A DNA stretch of 36,384 nucleotides, taken from positions 1 to 36,384 of the forward strand of contig MPUH01000759.1 of NCBI GenBank assembly GCA_001970955.1, written 5' to 3'. Source of the stretch: Stentor coeruleus (lineage: Eukaryota > Ciliophora > Heterotrichea > Heterotrichida > Stentoridae). How positions within the stretch are numbered: position 1 is the first letter of the stretch; each line of letters begins with the position of its first letter. This document shows positions 9,699 to 19,246 of the stretch, one piece after another. The position numbers were made by a program, and so were the translations under genes. The notes below the pieces were generated by a model. The model did not search any database. It was not told where the DNA came from and saw nothing but the letters and a program-made list of their open reading frames with translations.

Positions 9699-10826
9699 TT
9701 ATAAACTCCTACGAGAACTCATTATTTGTCTAACTGCGTCACATATTTCTAATTTAGACTTCCTTGCAATTTCTGATATTTCGGTAATTAAATCATTCGG
9801 CACATTAAGAGTATCTTTATCTTTAACCAAATCTATGTGCTTTGAGGCAGCTTTTTTAATATTGCTTCTCATATTTCTAATCAATTGTAGTAAAAAAGAT
9901 ATATGCTGCTTAAGCTCAGGCATTTCTTTAGAGTTTTCTTTAGTCAGATTCAATTCCTTAACAAGTTTTTCTCTCTGCTCCGATAAACTCTTTATTTGCA
10001 CACTTTTTTCAAACAATTCATCTGAAGTTTTTATTACCTTCCCTAAATACTCTGCGCTTTTACTTTTAAAATATTCTACCGAGTCTTCACCTTCTTTTTT
10101 ATTGTCTAGTTTCAATATTTTAATCATCTCTTCTAACATAACTTTTTCATTCATGAATTTTTTGCAAAGCGCTTCTTGCATTTCAAACTGTTTTCTAAAC
10201 ATATTAGCATTTTGTCTTTCATTTATCAATTCAGACTTTAAAGAATCAATATCTGTTGATCCTGTTTTTTTCAATATTTGACCACCAGACAGAGAAGTAA
10301 ATAAGTTTTGAATTAATCTTTTAGTTGACTCTTCTTTGATTTCAAAGGTTTTTGTAGGTTGTAAAGTTTTTATTGTATCATAAGCCAAATCAAGTTCATT
10401 ACTTAGAAGTTGACATTCAAATTTGAAGTGCTTTAGGGACTCATTTTCGATATTGAGGATTTTTATTGTTTGTTCAAGATTGAGGATTTTTATTTTTAAT
10501 GAAGATATTTCATCATGCACATTTGATGGGAATTCGATATCAAATAATTGATTTGGGGACTTTTTTTGGTAAACTTTTGTGTCGTTTTTTTCGCTTTTTG
10601 GTGAGCAAGGCTTATTTGACTTTGGACTATATAGAGGAAGAGGGCTTACACGAGCTGAATTCGAGTTTTTTCTATGGATTTTTTTTAAACTACCCGGGGA
10701 TATGTCGTCACAAGGAATTTTCAAGCTTAACACAACCTTATCGTTTTCTGAAAACTTTTGAGACATTCTCGTTCTTGCATATTTCTCGAAATTTAAATTT
10801 TGTTCAGAGCTTGCTATTTTCTGCAT
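9699..10826 (-). CDS. Coiled-coil protein, unrecognised
   Basis: 375 residues. The N-terminal ~95 residues are basic and Ser/Pro-rich (SPLPLYSPK, PCSPKSEK), probably disordered and phosphorylated. Residues ~100-150 and 195-320 are coiled coil, and the C-terminal ~55 residues (residues ~320-375) are helical. No domain recognised. It has the same general design as the protein at 5155-7089 without clear sequence similarity. Long frames on the opposite strand within it are antisense artefacts. Confidence 0.75.
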   Translation of the reverse strand: MQKIASSEQNLNFEKYARTRMSQKFSENDKVVLSLKIPCDDISPGSLKKIHRKNSNSARVSPLPLYSPKSNKPCSPKSEKNDTKVYQKKSPNQLFDIEFPSNVHDEISSLKIKILNLEQTIKILNIENESLKHFKFECQLLSNELDLAYDTIKTLQPTKTFEIKEESTKRLIQNLFTSLSGGQILKKTGSTDIDSLKSELINERQNANMFRKQFEMQEALCKKFMNEKVMLEEMIKILKLDNKKEGEDSVEYFKSKSAEYLGKVIKTSDELFEKSVQIKSLSEQREKLVKELNLTKENSKEMPELKQHISFLLQLIRNMRSNIKKAASKHIDLVKDKDTLNVPNDLITEISEIARKSKLEICDAVRQIMSSRRSL

Positions 10827-11518
10827 CTTGTTCCCTAATAGAATTTATTAACTAGAATGTATACACAGAGATATTTTTATACTTAATTTATGATAAATTT
10901 ATTTATATTTATATTAGATTCATTTTAGTAAATAAGTTGTATTAATTATTAGATTCATTTTTAGTGAATAAGTTGTATTAATTATTGTAAATTTATATAC
11001 AATTTTAACTTATATATGCCAAAATCTTAGTTTTAATGAATTATAAGTAGATAAAATAATATTTAAACTGTTTTTGTATTCTAATTTTTGAAATACTGAT
11101 TGTAATTTTAATACTTATTGTGATTTGTTAAAATAAAATAAGTAGTGAAATATTATAATAATCTTGATTAGATGAATATAAATGATTTTTTGGGATTTTG
11201 ATATCTATCAAAGTTGTAAAATATATTAAATGAATGAGTTTCTAGTTTTTTAAACTTGATTTATTTTATTTACTGTTAGTTTAAAATTATTTATCTTGAA
11301 TTATGCGCGTCTCTTGGATATGAGCAAACATACAAATATTAAAAAAATCATATCTCTATACAAGCATTCAAAATTTTACTACTTATCATCATATAAAACT
11401 CTAATACCTAATAAAAAATTCCACTTCTAAAACAAAAATCACTATTTTCTACAATCTTTTTCTCTAAATTATATTCCATATAAATAATATTTTATCTTTC
11501 TTATCTAGAATATTAAAA
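10827..11518. other. Divergent intergenic region between two coiled-coil genes
   Basis: Extremely AT-rich, 5' flank on both sides; no gene seen. It contains the short tandem duplication at 10913-10983. Confidence 0.5.
10913..10983. repeat. Two-copy tandem repeat, 35/36-bp unit
   Basis: The unit beginning attagattcatttt and ending gttgtattaatt occurs twice in a row (10913-10947 and 10948-10983). The copies differ by one inserted T and one A/G change. Confidence 0.85.
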
Positions 11519-12721
11519 ATGTACCATGATCAAAAAATCTCAAGTCCTCCAAGCTTTACTTCAGGTTTTCCAGGCCTTCCAATGGGTATGGAAGGTATTC
11601 CAGGTATGTCAATGCCTCTAATCCCTCCTCACTTGCTCTTAGCAATGCAAAGCAACCTACCTCCAGAAAAAGTTAGAGAAATGCTAACTGAACAAGCAGA
11701 AATTTTGGACCAAATGGCAACAAAAATGAAGTCATCCCAAGAAGACAACATTGAATCTTTTAAAGGAAACGTTTCCAAACGTGTCAACGAACTAGAAAAA
11801 GAACTTTTCATAGAAAAAAAATCATCTCCTAGCCGCAGAGATACAAAAGAAGACCTCCAAATCCAACGTGACATCGAAATACTCAAACAAGAACTCTCTT
11901 CAATAAAACTTCGCGAAGAATCCACATATTTAGACCTACAAAAATCTCATCATCAAATACATTTATTAGAATCCCAATTACTTGAACTCCAAAGAAAACA
12001 TTTTTCTGAACTTGAACATCTGAATTTTGATAATGAAGAATATAAAAGAAGACTTGAAGCAGCAGAATATAGAAATGTAATAATCACTTAGTCATCATTA
12101 CAAAAAGAAAATGAGTATTTAAGAAATCAAGCCTTTCAATTGAAAAAACAAAAAGAAACATCTGAGGATGGAGATTTTAAAAAGTCTTTAAAAAATAAAG
12201 AAGATTATAATGAAAGATCATATAGAAAAGAATATAGTCCTGATGATGATGAGATTTCAAGAAAAGATAAAAACAAACGTTTGAATGCTGGAGATGCAAC
12301 AATGTCTAAAGGGAAAATTGTTAATAATAATGAAGGTTATCAAAGAGATTTTAGTCCTGAAGATAGGAGGAGGAAGAATGAATTTGGTAGTGAAAATGAT
12401 TTGAGAAATGATGAACAGTGGGGTAGGAAAAAAGATTATATGCCCGTGAGGACTATTGTTAATATTAGTAATAATGTGACTGAAGCGCTTAATTGGAAAA
12501 CAGGACCTAGTCGTAATGACCCTAATTCTAATATACTGACTAATTTACAAAACAAATTAAGTTTACTTACACAAGAAAGACATAAACTTGAAAATGAACT
12601 TGAAAAATTAGCTGACTCAAGAAACCCTAGTGCGGTTAAGAAAAAAAATGATCTTGAACTTGAGTTGTCTATATGCCAATCAAATATTAATTCAATCACT
12701 GCTAAGATTAGAAAAGTTTAA
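11519..12721 (+). CDS. Coiled-coil protein with Gly/Pro/Met-rich N-terminus, one 15-nt intron
   Basis: CDS 11519-12076 joined to 12092-12721, giving 395 residues. Without splicing the frame stops at TAG (12089-12091), yet the same frame carries on with coiled coil (QKENEYLRNQAFQLKKQ), so the 15-nt intron GTAATAATCACTTAG is well supported. N-terminus about 1-40 is GFPGLPMGMEGIPGM-like low complexity. Residues 45-80 are helical, 80-210 coiled coil, 210-320 highly charged and disordered, and 325-395 a final coiled coil (LSLLTQERHKLENELEKL...). This design resembles ciliary or centrosomal scaffold proteins, but I cannot name a family. Confidence 0.85.
12077..12091 (+). other. 15-nt intron in the coiled-coil gene
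   Basis: GTAATAATCACTTAG, A at position 10. It contains the only in-frame stop between two coiled-coil segments in the same frame. Confidence 0.88.
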
Positions 12722-13368
12722 TCGCTTATTAACTTGCAGGCTTGCTAGTTAGATAAGATTGTTTAATAATTGATAGTTTTTTTGAGAGGTTTTGTATAAG
12801 TTTTAGGAATTTTTGCCGTTGTGGAGGTTAGGAAGATTTTATATAGGAAGTCTTAGATTAAATAATTATTTATTTATTAGTATTCCTGTTACAAAATACT
12901 TAAAAAATGTTTTTTTTAAATCTAATTAATCTGCTAAGAACCTAACTTATTCATATCATCTCCAATAATCTCTTTTAAACACTATCAAATATTATATTAA
13001 AAACACTAACTTATCTTTATAAATCCAATCTAAACTCTCTAAAATTATTCTTTTTTATCCAACCTAACAAAAGAATTAGTTAAATTTTCATTCCCAGGAG
13101 CCATTTTTTAGTCATCAGAAAATCAAACTTTCAAAAGAATATCAAGTATCAGCTTATTTTTACCACATTCATAAAAAATCCTATCTTCATTCCAATTTTC
13201 ACATAAAAAATTTCTTATCAGACAAAAATTCTTTCTTATCTTTCCTAATCCTCCCTCTCATATATTTCTATCATAAAATTTATAAACCATATAATCTAAT
13301 TCACTTCTAAATATCCCCATTTCATAGAAAAAGTTTTCATTGACGACTGTATCATTTTATTGTAATAA
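12722..13368. other. Intergenic, G-rich then C-rich
   Basis: No gene seen. The first ~150 bp are G-rich (3' flank) and 12950-13368 is C-rich with very few G (5' flank of the kelch gene), a clear example of the window-wide skew rule. Confidence 0.5.
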
Positions 13369-14679
13369 ATGGATATTAAGTGTTCTTATATCTCTTGCAA
13401 GAAGCCTGCATCTTTCATTTGCCATTGCAGTGACGTTTCTATCGTTGCCTGTTCTAAGCATTTTAAAGCCCACATAAACAGTTCCCCAGAACTTATCCAC
13501 AACCCAGAATCTGTTTTCAAACCCTTAAGTCCTATTTTGAAAACAGAGACGACTAAAGCTCTTCAAAAAACCCTCCAAAACTTTACCGAATCCGTTTCAA
13601 CAATCAAAGAAACCTTACAATGTCTTAACCGAGCTGGAGATTTTCTAGTCAAAAGCTTGAACAAAAGGAAAAAAATATGCAAAAAATACATCCAAGGACT
13701 AGTCGAAAGCAATGAATTCCCAATAGCCTCAACTGAACGCTACAGGTTATCAGACGAAGTTACATTAAAAGATATAGAAAAAGAAATGAAAAATGTGATA
13801 AGCGGGTTAGAAATAGAAGACTTGAAATTTGAAGCATATAAACTGATAAACGTCCTAGACTCACTAAATTTAACTGAACGTATTGAATCAGATATTGAAG
13901 ATGATAGAGACAAATGGCCTTACCTCGATAACAAGTTATACTTCTTTGAAGACAACACAAAAAGTTTGGTTGAATTCAACCCAGTTTCTTGTAAATCTAA
14001 AATCAAACCTATTGAAATTGGGGAAGATCAAGGACATCTGGCTGCCATATGCGAAATCCCAGGAGGCAAAGTTTTTACATCAGGAGGGTTTTCTGACACT
14101 TATAGAGAAAACTCTTATATTATAGATTTAAAAACTAATACTTCTGAAGTTTTACCAAGAATAAGACCAAGGATGAGAGCATGTGCAACTTATTTAAACC
14201 AGAGCATCTACCTTTTTGGTGGCTGGTTCAATAATTCTACATGTTTTTGTGATCGTATTGACCTAAACAATAAAATTGTAGTTAGTATATCGAATCTTCC
14301 TTCAAATATAGGAAATACAAGTGCTGTTGCAATAAATGATAAAATCTTGATCTCTGGTACATCAAATTTCCTTCAACTTTATAATACAAAAGATGATAAT
14401 TACTCGATTGTGTCTAGAGGTTTGACTTTTGGTACTGATAATTTACTAATACAAGATAAAAATAGAGTTATTTTGCTTAGCAAGCCGAATATATTTGTTT
14501 GTGACATGAATAACTTAGAAAATTGGATAAATATTTCTAGTGGAGCTTCGTTTGAGTCAACTACAAGCAAGCCTGTGATACGAGGAAGAATGGCTTACTT
14601 TGTTGATATGAGCATGAATATTTATCAGTTTAATTTGGACACTTTTGTGCTCAAGAAAATGCCGAGATTTAATAGTTAG
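13369..14679 (+). CDS. B-box-like zinc finger / kelch-repeat protein
   Basis: 436 residues. The first ~40 residues hold a Cys/His cluster (Cys5, Cys10, Cys18, Cys20, Cys28, His31, His35) spaced like a degenerate B-box. Residues 45-165 are helical. From ~185 on there are kelch-type beta-propeller blocks: hydrophobic strands ending in Gly-Gly, seen in VFTSGGFSDTY and SIYLFGGWFNN, and a weaker ILISGTSNF. Such proteins are usually substrate adaptors or cytoskeletal scaffolds. About six blades can be guessed; the last ones lack the double glycine. The start is the first ATG and gives the complete finger. Confidence 0.82.
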   Translation: MDIKCSYISCKKPASFICHCSDVSIVACSKHFKAHINSSPELIHNPESVFKPLSPILKTETTKALQKTLQNFTESVSTIKETLQCLNRAGDFLVKSLNKRKKICKKYIQGLVESNEFPIASTERYRLSDEVTLKDIEKEMKNVISGLEIEDLKFEAYKLINVLDSLNLTERIESDIEDDRDKWPYLDNKLYFFEDNTKSLVEFNPVSCKSKIKPIEIGEDQGHLAAICEIPGGKVFTSGGFSDTYRENSYIIDLKTNTSEVLPRIRPRMRACATYLNQSIYLFGGWFNNSTCFCDRIDLNNKIVVSISNLPSNIGNTSAVAINDKILISGTSNFLQLYNTKDDNYSIVSRGLTFGTDNLLIQDKNRVILLSKPNIFVCDMNNLENWINISSGASFESTTSKPVIRGRMAYFVDMSMNIYQFNLDTFVLKKMPRFNS

Positions 14680-15526
14680 ACAGTCATATAAATATTTTGA
14701 TTCAGAAATTTTTAAGGTAAGCTGGCGAATTAGGATAATTTTATAGGGTTTTTTTTTTTTGGTAAGAAATTGAATTTTTAGGTAAGTTTTTAGTGTGAAA
14801 ATTAGAATATTATATGAGGTAAGTTGAGAAGAGGTTTAAGATAAGGTTTTAAGTTAGGGAAATTAAGTTGATTTGAGGGTAGATAATAGAAAATATGATT
14901 TTTGATGATTAGTGATGATAGAAGGTGTAGTACCATAAAAGTTTGAAGGTTTTGATTTGATTAGAGTAGAAGTTGGCTTTGTATACAAGTGGTTTTCAAT
15001 TTAGCAAGATTTGATTGTTTTGCTAATTTAAGAATATAAAATTTTCATCACAACAGTTTGGTTGATGATTTAATATATACATCAAATATATTTGATTTTA
15101 ATATGCTTCTTATATTTATAAAACAAAAACTTATTTTTTCTGACAAGACTTACTTTTCCCAAATAATCTTTAATTGACTTTCTTCCAAAAATGCAGCATT
15201 TATCAAACCATAAATAACTATAATTTTTTCAACAGGTCAGATTTACCGTATAATTTTACTTTTACTCCAAAAATCTGCCTGTTCTTCCCTCACAATTCCT
15301 ATATTAAATTATATTTATTCCTTTCATCAATTATCATATTTCCAAAATTATATAATAAATCTGTATAACAGCCATACTCCAACCATTATTTATATCAAGT
15401 CTGTTCATGAAATTAAATCTAAATCTAAAAATATCTTATATATTCCAAAATAATCATTCTTATAATCCAATATCCTATTTTCTCTATATGCTTTTTAATT
15501 AATTATACACTAATCTAAAAAGATCT
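14680..15526. other. Convergent intergenic region
   Basis: 14680-14990 is strongly G-rich with almost no C (3' flank of the kelch gene), with a run of 14 T near 14747. 15370-15526 is C-rich on the plus strand (3' flank of the minus-strand gene that follows). A 64-codon frame at 15174-15368 has no support. Confidence 0.5.
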
Positions 15527-15811
15527 TCAAGAATTTCCTGATCCTATTTTCGGCCTAGTTCTAGGCGTAAACTTTTCAACAGGTGTATCACTAGTCATTA
15601 TTTCAGGTTTAATGCATAATTCTGCATTTCCAATAATAAGAGTTTTACTCAGCGATATGCTGTAGTTCCTCATAATATTTTTCCTTTTAAGATAAGTTTT
15701 CTTTATGCTTTCTATATTAGAAGCTACATAATTTTTCATGTCCTTGCAATAGGTAGAATCAGAGCATCGTGAACAATCTAAATCACTTGAACTTGTAAGC
15801 CTATCTTCCAT
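15527..15811 (-). CDS. Small Cys-containing protein, unrecognised
   Basis: 94 residues. The N-terminus has four close cysteines (Cys13, Cys16, Cys22 in CSRCSDSTYC, then Cys66 far away). A basic middle (TYLKRKNIMRNY) and a Pro/Arg tail (FTPRTRPKIGSG) follow. It ends with TGA; the few codons beyond would not add a domain. Composition is coding-like and the C-rich 3' flank on the plus strand fits a minus-strand gene, but there is no family match. Confidence 0.5.
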   Translation of the reverse strand: MEDRLTSSSDLDCSRCSDSTYCKDMKNYVASNIESIKKTYLKRKNIMRNYSISLSKTLIIGNAELCIKPEIMTSDTPVEKFTPRTRPKIGSGNS

Positions 15812-16526
15812 TTATATACTATCATTCTAGATTCACAAATTATTGTTTGTAATGCCAGTGAAAAAATCTTTAGAAAAAATTATAAATTTTAACTTTGATT
15901 TTTTTTAGATTTTTTTTGGATTTTCATAGGTTTGTGAAGGCTGCTGTGCTAAAATAAGCTAGTTTTTCTATGAATTAAGATAAATTTTTGAAGATTATTA
16001 TAATAAGGATAATATTATCGGAAATTAGTTATTGAATATGGTAGATAATGTATTTATACAAGAATTGGTTAATAGTATTTTTTTTAATTTAGAATAAATC
16101 ATAAGAGAAACTAGGGAAATTAGAGGTATTATAAATACTTTTATTACTTCAGATAAAAGTTATGGTTTTTATAGTAAGATGAAATAATTCATAGTATAAA
16201 GATTCTTAGAGATGATATTTTTTCTAAGATGGTATTTGTAGTTACAAGATAGTCTTTTTTTACAATATTATCTTTTAATCTATGATTTTTTTAAGTTTTT
16301 ATATAAACATTAATCTTTACTTTAGCACACCTTATTATAATTATATGATTTTTTCTGGTATATAACATTATAATAATCAGTTTAATCACTAGCAAATTTG
16401 AAAAATATGAATATTTAATCATTAGTTTATTAAATAAAACAATTATTTACAGAGAATAACTTTTATACATTTTATCCACTATATTTACCAAAAATGAATA
16501 CAAATTAAATACAAATAATTGAATTA
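15812..16526. other. Divergent intergenic region
   Basis: No gene I can support. A plus-strand frame from about 16040 shows protein-like blocks but contains several stops and no splice signal. Confidence 0.45.
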
Positions 16527-18284
16527 ATGGATTGGGAACAACTTAAAGAAGAAGTAGCAAATGCAGTCGGTAGCAAAATAGATGAACTTCAAAGCACACT
16601 TGAATCTCAAAAGGTTAAACTCCAAGATACAATTACAAAATTGCAAAGTTTTTCTGAACTTGTTAAAACTAAAATGCCGAGTAGTGCATTAAGATCACCT
16701 AGTGAAGAAGGTGATGGTTTGCCCAGAGCATTAACATCTAGGGCACATCATAAAGCTGAAACACTTCAAAGACCCTTCATTCCAGATCCAAGAAAAGGAC
16801 AAAAAAAAGATGAGGACAAAAAGGAGGATTCTAAAGCAAAACAAGAAGAAGCTAAAAAGAAAAAAGCTGAAGAAGATGCTAAAAAGAAAGAAGCACTCCA
16901 AAAAAAGAAAGAAGAAGATGAGGCGAAAAAAAAGGAGGAAGAGGCAAAGAAAAANGAAGAAGATGAGGCGAAAAAAAAGGAGGAAGAGGCAAAGAAAAAA
17001 GAAGCCTTACAAAAAAAGAAAGAAGAAGAAGAAGCTAAAAAAAAAGAAGCTGCAAAGAAAAAAGAAGAAGAAGACAAAAAAAAAGAAGAAGCCAAAAAGA
17101 AAGCTGAAGAAATCAAAAAGAAATCTGAGGAAGAAAAACAGAAAAAAAAAGAAGAAGAGGATAAGAAAAAAGAAGAGGCCAAAAAAAAGGCTGAAGAGGA
17201 AAAGCAAAAGAAAAAAGAAGAAGAAGACAGAAAAAAGGAAGAATTAAAGAAAAAGACTGAAGAAGAAAAAGAAAAGAAAAAACAAGAAGACCTAGAAAAA
17301 AAAGCTAAATCAGAGGAACAGAAAAAAAAATCTGAAGAAGAAAAACAAAAGAAAAAAGAGGAAGAAAAGAAGAAAAAAGAAAAAGAAGATGAAATCAAAA
17401 AGAAATCTGAAAAAAAACCAGAAGAAACAAAGAAAAAGCCCGAAGAGGAAAAAAAGAAAAAGCCTGAGTCTCGTATTGGCTCAACAAGGTCTCCAAAAGC
17501 TAATTCCCCAAGACCTGAAGGATTAGTAAAAAGCCCAGAGCCAACAGCAGTTCAAATAATAGAAAAAGAGCCAGAAAAGCCTCAAGAAAAAGTTGAAGAA
17601 ATTACAGTTCCTACAATAACCGAAGAAACAAAAACTCAGACTAATGAAGAAATCAAAGAAGATCCTGTTATAAAATCAGAAGAATCAATCACAACTCCTA
17701 TGCCTATGCCACAATTATCTTTAGAAGAAATACAAATACAATTAAGCACAATAAAAAATAGTGCTACTGAAGATGATTTGAATATAGAAAAACCTTTTGA
17801 GCTTTCTGTTGGTGCTAAAAGTGCATTAAGTCTTTTAACTACAATGGATGATGATAAATTCTATCCAAATAGTGTACCACGAGAAGAAGTTGTTTGGGTT
17901 TTTAAACTGTTTTTTTTATTGATGAATATTGAATTACCTGAAGATAATCAAGAAGCATGGAAAGTGTGTCAAGAGTTTTTACAAGATGCTAAAGATAAGG
18001 AAAAAAATAAAAAAACAATTGATAGGGTTATTATAGAAAAAATCGGGTCATTTGATTTTAGTAATGAAAATATGGACAAGCTTGAAGCAATGCTTTATGG
18101 CAAAGATAATTTGCTTCAGCCTCAGTATTATACTGAGTTTTGTGCTTTGACTGGACTTTTTATGTTTGCTGTTAGAGAAGCTGCGCTTTATGGTGGAGCT
18201 ATAAAAGGAAAAATTCCTGTTTGGAGACAGTATCGAAGATTACTGCACAAACAACAAATACTAGAAAATCAACTTCTTAGTTAA
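16527..18284 (+). CDS. KEKE-rich coiled-coil protein with conserved-looking C-terminal helical domain
   Basis: 585 residues. Residues 1-50 form a short coiled coil (MDWEQLKEEVANAVGSKIDEL). Residues ~90-310 are an extreme Lys/Glu/Asp/Ala repeat (KKKEEEAKKK type), probably a single long charged helix. Residues 315-410 are Pro/Ser/Thr-rich. Residues ~425-585 form a globular, largely helical domain (VFKLFFLLMNIELP, YYTEFCALTGLFMFAVREAALYGG) that I cannot assign. Base 16955 is N and falls at the seam of an exact 44-bp duplication within the repeat, so the repeat length is uncertain by one 15-residue unit. It lies 81 bp upstream of the STI1-like gene on the same strand. Confidence 0.82.
   Translation: MDWEQLKEEVANAVGSKIDELQSTLESQKVKLQDTITKLQSFSELVKTKMPSSALRSPSEEGDGLPRALTSRAHHKAETLQRPFIPDPRKGQKKDEDKKEDSKAKQEEAKKKKAEEDAKKKEALQKKKEEDEAKKKEEEAKKXEEDEAKKKEEEAKKKEALQKKKEEEEAKKKEAAKKKEEEDKKKEEAKKKAEEIKKKSEEEKQKKKEEEDKKKEEAKKKAEEEKQKKKEEEDRKKEELKKKTEEEKEKKKQEDLEKKAKSEEQKKKSEEEKQKKKEEEKKKKEKEDEIKKKSEKKPEETKKKPEEEKKKKPESRIGSTRSPKANSPRPEGLVKSPEPTAVQIIEKEPEKPQEKVEEITVPTITEETKTQTNEEIKEDPVIKSEESITTPMPMPQLSLEEIQIQLSTIKNSATEDDLNIEKPFELSVGAKSALSLLTTMDDDKFYPNSVPREEVVWVFKLFFLLMNIELPEDNQEAWKVCQEFLQDAKDKEKNKKTIDRVIIEKIGSFDFSNENMDKLEAMLYGKDNLLQPQYYTEFCALTGLFMFAVREAALYGGAIKGKIPVWRQYRRLLHKQQILENQLLS
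16911..16999 (+). repeat. 44-bp exact duplication flanking a single N
   Basis: 16911-16954 and 16956-16999 are identical, with N at 16955 between them; the period of 45 keeps the reading frame. See findings for the assembly interpretation. Confidence 0.9.
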
Positions 18285-18365
18285 AGTAATAGTAAAATCT
18301 TAGCGATAACTAAATCATTATATCAAATCTCATTTTATAAGACATTTTCTTTCATAATACTATCA

Positions 18366-19097
18366 ATGAGTGACGACGAACCTCCTCCACTTGAAGACAT
18401 GAGTTCCTACCTAGCAGCAAAGGGTATAGAAATTCCTATAAAATCCAAACCTTTAGAAGAAGTAAAAAAGCTCCCAGAACCCATCCAAAAAGCTCCAGAA
18501 AAGTCTGTATTTGCCCCAGGGATTAAAAAAGGGTTTTTCAACCAAGGACCAAAACAACCTCGTAAAAAACCTGAACCAAAAGAAGAAATAATCACAATCA
18601 AACCACAACAAAAAAAAGAAAATCCTCTTGTTCTTAAAGAAGTCCAACAAGCTATGCAATACACAAATGAAAATACAAATGAATGGCTTACTCCAGAACT
18701 TCTTCAAAGACTTGTTGAACATCCTTTTTTAGCAAAAGGGTTAAGCGATCAAAGGCTTATGAAAGCTGTTGATGAACTTCAAAAAGATCCATCATTAGCT
18801 ACAACAAAATATAAGTATGATCAAGAAGTTCAAGTATTTTTTACTGAGTTTTCTAAGATTATGGCAGATCATTTTGGGCGTATTGCTGAGACTAAAGAGA
18901 AATCGTATCAGGATGACCCTGAAGTTAAAGCAATTTTACAGGATCCGGAAGTGGGAAGGGTGCTTAAAGCTTTGCAGAAGGGGAAACCTTTAGATTTTCA
19001 TGTGTAAGGTATATGTAGGATTGCAGCGAATGATGAAATACTTGCGAGAAAAATTAAAATTCTTATTGATAAAGGGGTCATTAAGGTAAACCCTTGA
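18366..19097 (+). CDS. STI1-like domain protein with a hidden second exon
   Basis: CDS 18366-19003 joined to 19019-19097, 238 residues. The first frame ends at TAA (19005-19007), which lies at the start of a perfect 15-nt intron, GTAAGGTATATGTAG. Splicing continues into IAANDEILARKIKILIDKGV and ends at TGA. The N-terminus is acidic and Pro-rich (DDEPPPLEDMSSYL). Residues ~105-205 look like an STI1/DP-type helical module: LTPELLQRLVEHPFLAKGL, then LQKDPSL, and DPEVKAILQDPEVGRVLKAL. STI1 modules in Hop/Sti1 and related co-chaperones bind Hsp70/Hsp90 clients. A co-chaperone or assembly-factor role is inference. A likely partner gene lies immediately upstream on the same strand. Confidence 0.82.
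19004..19018 (+). other. 15-nt intron in the STI1-like gene
   Basis: GTAAGGTATATGTAG, A at position 10. Its removal replaces a stop with 26 further residues of well-formed protein. Confidence 0.82.
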
Positions 19098-19246
19098 AAA
19101 GTAAGTAGATAATATTTGGATTTTGGGAATGTATTAATAATATGGTTAAATGATAGAGGGCTTTGCATTTATAATTTATGATTTACCTAAAAAAAAAGTT
19201 AATTAATTTATCTAAATCTTATAATCACTAAATTAAATCTTATTAG

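Noticed and set aside
9694..10281. 195-codon plus-strand frame
   Set aside because: Antisense to the coiled-coil gene at 9699-10826, whose composition and domain layout are far more protein-like.
15527..15811. Reading the TGA of this gene as Trp (Blepharisma-type code)
   Set aside because: Only four codons would be gained before TAG, and all other genes use TGG for Trp with no internal TGA.
16036..16300. Plus-strand frame beginning MVDNVFIQELVNS
   Set aside because: Several TAA/TAG codons interrupt it. Reading them as Gln would make it look good, but no intact gene in the window needs reassigned stops and no 15-nt intron fits.
16766..17398. 210-codon minus-strand frame rich in Phe and Ser
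   Set aside because: It is the antisense of the Lys/Glu repeat codons of the KEKE gene; such codons have almost no stops on either strand.
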